DNA of 25,085 bases from a virus, in the IMG/VR virus record IMGVR_UViG_3300030061_002391, positions 1 to 25,085 of that record. One strand, 5' to 3'. A program made the position numbers and the translations under genes. The notes under the pieces are model-generated. The model saw nothing but the letters and a program-made list of their open reading frames with translations. It was not told the origin of the DNA and ran no database searches. Positions within the stretch are counted from its first letter, which is position 1, and every line of letters starts with the position of its first letter. This document shows positions 1 to 6,100 of the stretch, piece after piece.

Positions 1-43
1 AAACTACTCTATCCATAAAATTTTCGTTTCAACCATTTTACAT

Positions 44-72
44 AAAAAAAGGAGGAGCGTCAAGCCCCTCCT
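44..72 (-). terminator. Rho-independent terminator after the 55-aa gene
   Basis: On the minus strand a 9-bp stem (positions 64-72 with 50-58, one G-U pair) closes a 5-nt loop and is followed by seven T residues (44-50). It lies about 20 bases past the stop of the gene at 92-259, so it probably ends the small early-type unit that starts near 521. Confidence 0.8.
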
Positions 73-91
73 CTTCAACATGTAAGTGTGA

Positions 92-259
92 TCACTTGCT
101 GTAAGTTTTACCACGATAGCAGAATGTACCGTGAGTTTCCTTACTCTCAACGCAGCGAGTATCATACTCAACACCACGATAGGTAGTGTGAGTGATCTGT
201 GCGTCATGCAATGCAGATGCCTTTTGGATCTGCCTGCGAATGAGATTGAGTGTGTTCAT
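92..259 (-). CDS. Small conserved phage protein with YRG motifs (DUF4278-like)
   Basis: This 55-aa reading frame begins MNTLNLIRRQ and ends CYRGKTYSK. It contains two similar segments, TYRGVEYDTRC and FCYRGKTYSK, each with the YRG pattern typical of DUF4278-type small proteins of cyanobacteria and their phages. An AGGAG ribosome-binding site (267-271) lies 7 bases before the ATG, which decides the start. The stop is 20 bases before a strong terminator. It is the second gene of a two-gene unit driven by the promoter at 528-557. The family assignment comes from motif recall and the function is unknown. Two cysteines lie in the YRG segments. Reality of the gene is well supported by the Shine-Dalgarno site and terminator placement. 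Confidence 0.75.
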   Translation of the reverse strand: MNTLNLIRRQIQKASALHDAQITHTTYRGVEYDTRCVESKETHGTFCYRGKTYSK

Positions 260-266
260 GAGTTTA

Positions 267-271
267 CTCCT
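267..271 (-). promoter_or_regulatory. Ribosome-binding site of the 55-aa gene
   Basis: AGGAG on the minus strand, 7 bases upstream of the ATG at 259. It supports this small ORF over the longer overlapping frames on either strand. Confidence 0.7.
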
Positions 272-277
272 AAAGTA

Positions 278-319
278 ATGGGATGTTTTAAGTCCGTTCC
301 TTTAGTCGTTTGCGTCCCA
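278..319. repeat. Degenerate direct repeat, copy A
   Basis: Three conserved blocks on the plus strand: ATGGGATG (278-285), TCCGTTCC (293-300) and TTGCGTCCCA (310-319). The same blocks occur in the same order at 462-501, with equal 9-base spacing between the second and third blocks. Confidence 0.6.
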
Positions 320-463
320 GTTGCACTCAGGTGTTGCTTCCTTTATGGTTTCAATCACCTCAGTACGAATGACTTCATGTACGCTCTCATTTACCCTGAC
401 ACGGTTAACCATATCAACCGCATCGGTGCATGCTATAGAGGCGTAAAATAAGAACTCAATCAT
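302..463 (-). CDS. Small conserved cyanophage protein, function unknown
   Basis: A 53-aa reading frame starting MIEFLFYASIACTDAV and ending ECNWDAND. It has a short hydrophobic N-terminus followed by a charged, probably helical segment (residues about 20-42) and a Cys-Asn-Trp-Asp C-terminus. The layout resembles small conserved proteins I associate with cyanomyoviruses, but I cannot give a function. A GGAG lies about 10 bases before the ATG. It is the first gene after the promoter at 528-557 and is followed by the 55-aa gene. The last bases of the gene and the following spacer (278-319) are similar to the leader (462-501), suggesting a past tandem duplication. Confidence 0.7.
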   Translation of the reverse strand: MIEFLFYASIACTDAVDMVNRVRVNESVHEVIRTEVIETIKEATPECNWDAND

Positions 464-501
464 GGGATGAACGCTCCGTTCCGCGACTTACTTGCGTCCC
501 A
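462..501. repeat. Degenerate direct repeat, copy B, in the leader
   Basis: ATGGGATG (462-469), TCCGTTCC (475-482) and TTGCGTCCCA (492-501). It occupies the 5' leader and start codon of the 53-aa gene. Copy A spans the 3' end of that gene and its downstream spacer. Confidence 0.6.
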
Positions 502-513
502 CTCAATGTGGGA
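497..513 (-). other. Leader hairpin
   Basis: TCCCAC (497-502) and GTGGGA (508-513) form a 6-bp stem with a 5-nt loop in the transcribed leader of the 53-aa gene. There is no T-run after it, so it is not a terminator; it may be an RNA-stabilising or regulatory stem. A GGGATGAACG element follows it and recurs at 464-473. Confidence 0.4.
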
Positions 514-522
514 TGAACGACA

Positions 523-557
523 GGTCTATTATAGACCACTGTCACCTATTTAGTCAA
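523..557 (-). promoter_or_regulatory. Sigma70-type (early) promoter with palindrome over the -10
   Basis: On the minus strand TTGACT (557-552) and TATAAT (533-528) are separated by 18 bases, close to the bacterial sigma70 consensus. A perfect 15-base palindrome, GGTCTATTATAGACC (523-537), is centred on the -10 box and could be an operator. Transcription would start near 521 and run into the 53-aa and 55-aa genes. Confidence 0.75.
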
Positions 558-603
558 GCAAGACTGTATAATGTGCTACAATTTTGAAAAACCCTGAGGG
601 GCG

Positions 604-634
604 AAAAATATCTGGGATTTTTTTACCCGATATT
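604..634 (-). terminator. Probable terminator after the 86-aa gene
   Basis: On the minus strand an AATATC/GATATT stem plus GGG/CCC with one bulged base encloses an A-rich loop and runs into five T residues (604-608). It sits just past the stop at 640. The stem is AT-rich, so the call is moderate. Confidence 0.5.
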
Positions 635-639
635 TGGGA

Positions 640-900
640 TTATTTTTTCGATTTTGGTTTCGGGGCAGAGTTGCCCCACATTTTAGGATTGACTTTGCCC
701 CCTGATTGGGTCATGTTCTTGAAGTCACTCCTGTAATGATCCCAATAGTGATCAAAGATGTCCACCTGCTTAGCAGCAACGGTGATGTCAAATTTGGTGA
801 TGCCATCTTGCGAATATTCCACAAGATATGCCGTATATGGCAGCTTGGGATCTTCTGAAAGAGTGGGGTCACAGTCTTCATGTAAGATATTCACTTTCAA
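640..900 (-). CDS. Conserved cyanophage hypothetical protein (86 aa)
   Basis: An 86-aa protein beginning MKVNILHEDCDPTLSEDP with a lysine- and proline-rich tail (PKPKSKK). No catalytic motif, signal peptide or membrane segment is visible; residues 20-60 look like a mixed beta-alpha domain (TAYLVEYSQDG, DIFDHYWDHYR). Its ATG overlaps the stop of the DUF6433-like gene by 4 bases (ATGA), so the two are probably translationally coupled. A terminator-like hairpin follows. Function unknown; the basic tail could contact nucleic acid, but that is a guess. Confidence 0.75.
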   Translation of the reverse strand: MKVNILHEDCDPTLSEDPKLPYTAYLVEYSQDGITKFDITVAAKQVDIFDHYWDHYRSDFKNMTQSGGKVNPKMWGNSAPKPKSKK

Positions 901-1346
901 CTACGACCTCCCCAATCAACATCAGGATATGCTTCCTTAATCACATTATGAGTGATACGGTATTTTGATCCTAGTTTCTTGTCTTTGGTCAGACAGACAA
1001 CTTCTGCCTCGTCAGGATGCAGAGATTCTAGCAGTTCAATGAACAGTGCTTCTCTACGAGTCCTCTTGAGACTGTCATTACCACCCTTTACATAGTTGTA
1101 GAGGGTCCTGTATTGACTTGCAAGTTTACTCTGACCATCCACAGTAGGAGAGTCATTAGGTGTAAAAGGAACTTCCCCCTCAGGAAGCGCACTTACTACA
1201 CTGTCGTCAAAGTTCCAAACAAAGATTGCAACTAGTGCAGGAGAACGATGATCTTTCAGCAGTTTGATCTTTGATGCTTTTGTTTTAGCACTAGAGACTG
1301 CTTGTAAAATCTCCGATTGGAGAGGATGTGGGGGTAGTTTAGCCAT
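897..1346 (-). CDS. DUF6433-family protein
   Basis: A 149-aa protein with the pattern I recognise from T4-like cyanophage DUF6433 proteins: N-terminal KLPPHPLQSEILQAVSSAK, a middle LVAIFVWNFDDSVVSALPEG, then RREALFIELLESLHPDEAEV and the C-terminal AYPDVDWGGRS. The length matches the family as I recall it. It is soluble, highly charged and mostly helical. The function is not known to me; family members sit among core genes of T4-like cyanophages. It lies 15 bases after the small membrane protein gene and overlaps the 86-aa gene by 4 bases. Confidence 0.85.
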   Translation of the reverse strand: MAKLPPHPLQSEILQAVSSAKTKASKIKLLKDHRSPALVAIFVWNFDDSVVSALPEGEVPFTPNDSPTVDGQSKLASQYRTLYNYVKGGNDSLKRTRREALFIELLESLHPDEAEVVCLTKDKKLGSKYRITHNVIKEAYPDVDWGGRS

Positions 1347-1361
1347 GAATTCAATTAGTAA

Positions 1362-1586
1362 TTAATCTTCGTCATCATCATCAGTGGGATCAAAGCGGAA
1401 GGCGATGAGAGAGTCGGGGATGATGTTCCCGTCTTCATCATACATTTCAGGATGGAGACCTTGTGGTTGTGGTTGACGGTCGTGATGATACATCATGTAC
1501 TCTCTGAGTACCCATCCTAGCATACAACCGACAATCAGGGCACCAATTACTAGAAATGACCCTGCAACTAAACTGACTGCCAACAT
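1362..1586 (-). CDS. Small membrane protein with acidic tail (74 aa)
   Basis: One hydrophobic segment at residues about 4-26 (VSLVAGSFLVIGALIVGCML) is followed by a cytoplasm-type stretch (REYMMYHHDRQPQPQ) and a strongly acidic C-terminus ending DPTDDDDED. A HPEMYDEDGN motif follows the linker. The 68-aa protein at 24197-24403 has the same layout (membrane segment, then HPE and an acidic tail), so the two may be related. It lies 3 bases from the 84-aa gene and 15 bases before the DUF6433-like gene. Such single-pass proteins are common in cyanophages, but no role is known to me. Confidence 0.7.
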   Translation of the reverse strand: MLAVSLVAGSFLVIGALIVGCMLGWVLREYMMYHHDRQPQPQGLHPEMYDEDGNIIPDSLIAFRFDPTDDDDED

Positions 1587-1589
1587 TTT

Positions 1590-1844
1590 CTATTCTCCGT
1601 TAGGAATGTCTTTCTTAAAATCCAGTGAGAATTCAAAGTGTAGATGGATTTCCCTGTTAAAGAAACGAACCATCTTTCCGAACATCACTTGGAAAGTTTT
1701 TGGTTGATCCTTCCTCTTACCTCCATTGAGAATGAACTCAACTCCACGATTAGGGTGGATGTCATTATTTAGTCCTGGTTCAGACAAGATTCTGCTCTTT
1801 GAAATACTGAACTGTTTCGGCAGCTCCTCCGATAACTTTATCAT
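1590..1844 (-). CDS. Hypothetical protein (84 aa or 65 aa, start uncertain)
   Basis: The ATG at 1844 gives 84 aa but overlaps the glutaredoxin gene by 65 bases in another frame. An in-frame TTG at 1787, overlapping the glutaredoxin stop by 8 bases, gives 65 aa and fits the compact layout better. The part outside the overlap (GVEFILNGGKRKDQP, then FFNREIHLHFEFSLDFKK) has strongly alternating hydrophobic residues like a beta-sheet protein. No motif is recognised. It is followed by the 74-aa membrane protein gene after 3 bases. Confidence 0.55.
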   Translation of the reverse strand: MIKLSEELPKQFSISKSRILSEPGLNNDIHPNRGVEFILNGGKRKDQPKTFQVMFGKMVRFFNREIHLHFEFSLDFKKDIPNGE

Positions 1845-2010
1845 TATGAACTACCTGTGGGAAATACTTTGTGTTAAATTCATTATCGAATTCTTCGATT
1901 GTAAAATCTTCGTTCAGGGTATAAACCACATGTTTTTGTTCTGTAATCTCCATTAGTTGTTTGACTTGACGACAATGGCCGCAACCGACCATAGAGTAGA
2001 TTGTGAACAT
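1780..2010 (-). CDS. Glutaredoxin
   Basis: A 76-aa thioredoxin-fold protein. It has the beta-1 strand MFTIYSM, a redox motif C10-G-H-C13 (more often CPYC in bacterial glutaredoxins), the cis-proline segment YFPQVV (Pro51) and a C-terminal GG (61-62) of the glutathione-binding type. Length matches phage glutaredoxins. The likely role is electron donor to ribonucleotide reductase or thiol maintenance in the infected cell. A TATAAAT late-promoter-like motif lies 25 bases upstream. The next gene may begin inside its 3' end. Confidence 0.9.
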   Translation of the reverse strand: MFTIYSMVGCGHCRQVKQLMEITEQKHVVYTLNEDFTIEEFDNEFNTKYFPQVVHNDKVIGGAAETVQYFKEQNLV

Positions 2011-2034
2011 ACTTTTGATACTACCTACAAGTAA

Positions 2035-2041
2035 ATTTATA
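2035..2041 (-). promoter_or_regulatory. Late-promoter-like motif before glutaredoxin
   Basis: TATAAAT on the minus strand in the 34-base gap before the glutaredoxin ATG, 25 bases upstream. The sequence resembles the T4-type late -10 (TATAAATA), and the spacing matches the motifs before the virion genes. Confidence 0.45.
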
Positions 2042-2044
2042 AAA

Positions 2045-2599
2045 TTAAAATGCTTTACGATATCCTCTAAGTTGTGGAGGAATATGATCTAGATTTGCAG
2101 AAATAACTATTCTCCGTCCCTCAAAATCATCAGGAACCCAATGAGGTAGACTAGCATCAAATCCCAATATCATTCCATTCTCTACATTTCTACATGCATC
2201 CCCAAAACAAATCGGGGCAGAGTTATCTTCTACATCGATGTAAAAGATAACAGACAATGCAGATGGGAAGTGACTATGAAATTTTGTTCCCTCGTTTGAT
2301 CCATAATCCATAGCCCATAGATTAACAATCTCGTAATCTCCGTTGGTATAAAAATACTGATTACCTATAGCCTGAGCAAAGTCTTGAATATATTTTGCTA
2401 TCGGAGTAAATCTACCATCAATTTCATGTAGATTCCAAGCAGATCTCCAGTTAGCATTGACATTGCTGTCCTTAATTGTATCTGGATTTTCTTTTTTGTA
2501 ATCAAGAATGATTTGCTTGAATTCATCCAACTTTTCAGTCCATATTGTCTCAAAAATTGGTAGTTCAACTTGAACTTTTGACAATGTTATGGAAGACAT
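2045..2599 (-). CDS. 2OG-Fe(II) oxygenase-like protein (PF13759 type)
   Basis: A 184-aa protein with the double-stranded beta-helix signature of the phage 2OG-Fe(II) oxygenase group: H108-S-H110 in FHSHFPSALSVIFYIDVE, a distal H153 in LPHWVPDD, and an arginine (R162/R163) in GRRIVISANL that would bind the 2-oxoglutarate carboxylate. The usual acidic ligand of HxD is replaced by the second histidine of HxH. It overlaps the next upstream paralogue by 13 bases, and the two share architecture throughout (residues 14-30, 85-100 and the C-terminal half). The substrate is unknown; hydroxylation of a virion or host protein is inference. Confidence 0.8.
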   Translation of the reverse strand: MSSITLSKVQVELPIFETIWTEKLDEFKQIILDYKKENPDTIKDSNVNANWRSAWNLHEIDGRFTPIAKYIQDFAQAIGNQYFYTNGDYEIVNLWAMDYGSNEGTKFHSHFPSALSVIFYIDVEDNSAPICFGDACRNVENGMILGFDASLPHWVPDDFEGRRIVISANLDHIPPQLRGYRKAF

Positions 2600-3147
2600 A
2601 CTTTATCGATATTCATGGCGATTGCTATTCTTCTTCCCTTGGTTGGTGGAACAAAGTGTGTGAGTAATCCAGGGAATAAGACCATCATACCATTTTTAAC
2701 ATGAACCTCCTTGTCTTCTAAAAAGATAGGAGCAACATCTTCTTCCACATCTATGTAGTAGACGCATGACCATGCTGCAGAAAGGTGATCATGGGGAAGA
2801 GCTTGGTCACCCTTTTCCATGACAACTGCCCATAAGGACACCACTTTATAATCTGCATTAGTGTCAAAGACATGCTTCATGATATATTTTAGCACATGCA
2901 AAGCATAATCGCCAACAGGGAGAAACCTTTCGTCAGTTTCGTATGTGTCCCATTTGGTCAACCATGCTTTAACAGAATGGCCTGCTGTCTCGTTAGTATC
3001 CAGATACTCTGGATCTTTCTCTCTTTTTTCTAAAATTATATCTTTGAATTTAGTAAATTCTTCAGGACCATCTTCAATGACGAAGGTGGGCAGCTGACTG
3101 ACCACCTTGTCGTAATGAATAGTCTTAGATGTAGGTTCTCTCTCCAT
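2587..3147 (-). CDS. 2OG-Fe(II) oxygenase-like protein (PF13759 type)
   Basis: I choose the ATG at 3147 (186 aa) because a GGTGGACAGG sequence precedes it; a TTG at 3159 would add four residues. Motifs are H119-D-H121 in PHDHLSAAWSCVYYIDVE, distal H164 in LTHFVPPTKG and R172/R173 in GRRIAIAMNI. It is a tandem paralogue of the gene at 2045-2599 and overlaps it by 13 bases. Its start overlaps the end of the 1643-aa subtilase fibre gene by 23 bases, so it is probably made together with that virion protein. A substrate in the fibre is attractive but unproven. Confidence 0.8.
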   Translation of the reverse strand: MEREPTSKTIHYDKVVSQLPTFVIEDGPEEFTKFKDIILEKREKDPEYLDTNETAGHSVKAWLTKWDTYETDERFLPVGDYALHVLKYIMKHVFDTNADYKVVSLWAVVMEKGDQALPHDHLSAAWSCVYYIDVEEDVAPIFLEDKEVHVKNGMMVLFPGLLTHFVPPTKGRRIAIAMNIDKVCLP

Positions 3148-6100
3148 CCTGTCCACCAAGCGTCATGATACTGAGTTCGCCCAAGTCTTCAAGGGCAGGA
3201 ATTCCATTATACACCCTAACGGTGTATCCATTAACCGTTCTGTCAGAAATTCTGAGGTTAACGATGCCACCTGGGAAGGCATTAGTACCACTCGCAATAC
3301 CAATGACAGCATAGTCTGTGTCTGCCATGGCATCTGCGAAGTTCACGGTATATGTTCCTGTTGCAGTTTGTAGAATAGAACTTACATTATGTGAGCGATC
3401 ACCAGGAGTGTAGTCACTATTACCAACACCAAGATTGGTGTTTGTGTACCAGGAGGTAGCACGACCTTCATAGAACTGAGTATAGGTAGCAGTCTTGAGA
3501 CCTACAAGGTTCTTAAACTCACCAACTCTGCTGATTTTATGGAAGTCATTGTTGAAGACTTGGATAGAGTTACCCATGCTTCCATATTCAGTTCCAACCC
3601 CAGCACCATAATACAGAAGTTGAGGAGTGTTCTCATCAACAACAATCTCAGTATATGTGCCAGTCTCAGTTACATTATCACCATATGTGACAGGTGTAGT
3701 CGTACCGAAACCAACTGGATCACCAGAGGCGGCATAGTAGAACCTGATTGGATAGTTTGCCTGCTGTGAGGCATTCTCGAAGCGATAGGTTTGACCAACC
3801 TCAAATCTCAGGTACGGAGACTCATAACCCTGAACATTGATAGAACGATCAGATCCAATACCAAAGTATCTGTGATCTGTTGTCTTAGTACCAATGGTTG
3901 TAGGCAGGGGCTTGAATGGTCCCTCATGCTGTGTGTAGAGGTTCTTAGCGGTGTCTGCAGCACCCGTTAAGGTGGAGAAACTAGCACTGTTAGCAAAGAG
4001 TGCATTGTTCGCCTGAGAGGCGAGTCCAGCGAGCGTAGCGAAGGTTGCGATACCAGCAACGATTGCTTCAGATGCAATGCCTGCCAGAGTAGCACGAGGT
4101 GCCTCATTGATCGTTACAGTGACGATACCAGCAGATACTGGACTGACATCAAGACCAGCATTGAAGTTAACTGTACCTGCTGTGCCAACTGCAGAACCAG
4201 AGTCCTGAACAATTACACCAGAACCAGCAGCAACAATGTTAGTCAGTTGAGAACCATCACCGATGAATCTTGGTGCAGTGATATCATTATTAGATGTGAT
4301 TGTAGCATCAACATCCAATTGAGAAGCACTACCAGCAGTTGTTGCACTATCAGCAGTTTGTGCTGAAGTCGCTGTGGTTGCTACCGTAGCCAATCCAGCA
4401 ACAGTTGCAAAGTCTGCTTGAGTAGCCTTAGCAACACTGACACCAGGGGCAAGACTGTTAGCAGTCTCAGCAACACCAACTGTGTCTGCACCTGTGATAG
4501 TTACAATACCAGCAGAGATGGGAGATACAGAGATATTCTGACCAAAGTTGATAGTAGCAGCAGTGCCAATAGGACTGTCATTATCTTTGATGATTACGCC
4601 AGCACCAACACCTGTGACTCCAGTAATACCAGAACCATCACCGAAGAATGCAGAGGCAGTAATGTTACCAGTGGTGTTGACATTGATGTTTGTACCAATA
4701 CCAGAAGGACCAGGATCCTGAGGTACAGAGTGAGCAACGAAAGTCAGATTGGGTTTAGAACCACGAACAATCAAGCTCTGACCCTTAGCAAGAGCGAGGT
4801 TGTCGATCTGAACATCCTGTAAAGGTGCAAGTCTAAGACCGAAAACTAGGTAGTCAGACTCTTGGAACTCAGCAATACCACCAGAGGACAGACCAACTGA
4901 CATACCAACAGTAGAGTCAGAGTTCTGGTTAGTGGCATGAACCGTGACCAGACTATCTTCTTGTGCTGTAAAGAACTCAAGGTTTGTATTGATCTGGAAA
5001 GGAGGATTGAAGCTCAGAGTACCAGATCTTCTTCTACCATGAACCAAAGCAGAGTCAGGACCAAGTTTGTCAAACTTTCTAGTAGCAAAGGCAATGAAAG
5101 AAATGTTAGGATCGAAGGAAGATACGAAGATTTTATCACCAGGTTTGACACCGACCTTCTCAATCAGTCTCGTACCACCTCTATCAAGAGGAATACCAAA
5201 GGTGATAAAGTCACTCTGTTTAAATCCAGGAGTACTAGAGATACCAATAGAGAATGTAGAACGGAAGTCGTTCTGGTTTGCAATACCAATACTAACTTCA
5301 AGAAGGTTGTCTGCCTCATACAAGAGAACAGGTTCAACAACACCATTAGTTAGAGTTGTTTTAATAGATGCAAGTCTACCTACTTCAGCAAGAGCAGCGG
5401 CTGGAGTAGTGAATGTAGTGACAGCAGAGAACGGTGATGTATGAGCAACACCAGATGTACCATTAGCATTAGAAAGATGACGACATCTTACAAAGAAGGT
5501 ATGACTAGAGTTAAGTCCGTCAGAAATTACCTGAGATAAAGAAGTATTATTATTACCAACACTAGTAAATACTATAGTATTAAATCCAATATCCTCGGCA
5601 ACTTCAAATTCAACAGCCTTCAGAGTACCAGAGACTGCCTCACTGTCGATGGCAATAAACGCACTCGATGTAAGAGTAATACCAAATCTCTGCTCCAGAG
5701 TGTCACCATTTAGAGGTGCAATAATTGTCGGTGCCTGAACACCAGGTGCATTACCCAGTGTGGCAAACGAAACAATACCAGCAGAGTAGTTAGAAATATA
5801 CGGAGTAAATGCCGTACCATCAGCATTAGACAGGTGTCTTACGCGAGCATAGTGTGTGGTGAAACCAGCTAACTGAACATCAACTGTTTGCTGTAGGTTA
5901 GTATCATTATTTCCAGTTGTTTCCCATACAATAGAACTAAAGTTAGAAGTTGTAGAGAGTTGGAATTCAACTGCCTTTAGAGTACCTGAAACAGTAGTGC
6001 CACCAATACCATTGAAATTACTAGATCTGATATTGAGTCCTTCAGTATTAACACCAACATCATTATTGATTGGAGAATCAATAGTGGGTTCGTTAATACC

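Noticed and set aside
4-207. 67-aa minus-strand reading frame at the left edge
   Set aside because: It runs through the terminator at 44-72 and overlaps the better supported 55-aa gene, which has a Shine-Dalgarno site and a recognisable YRG pattern.
131-451. 106-aa plus-strand reading frame
   Set aside because: It lies opposite the two small minus-strand genes, has no ribosome-binding site and reads as a random cysteine-rich translation.
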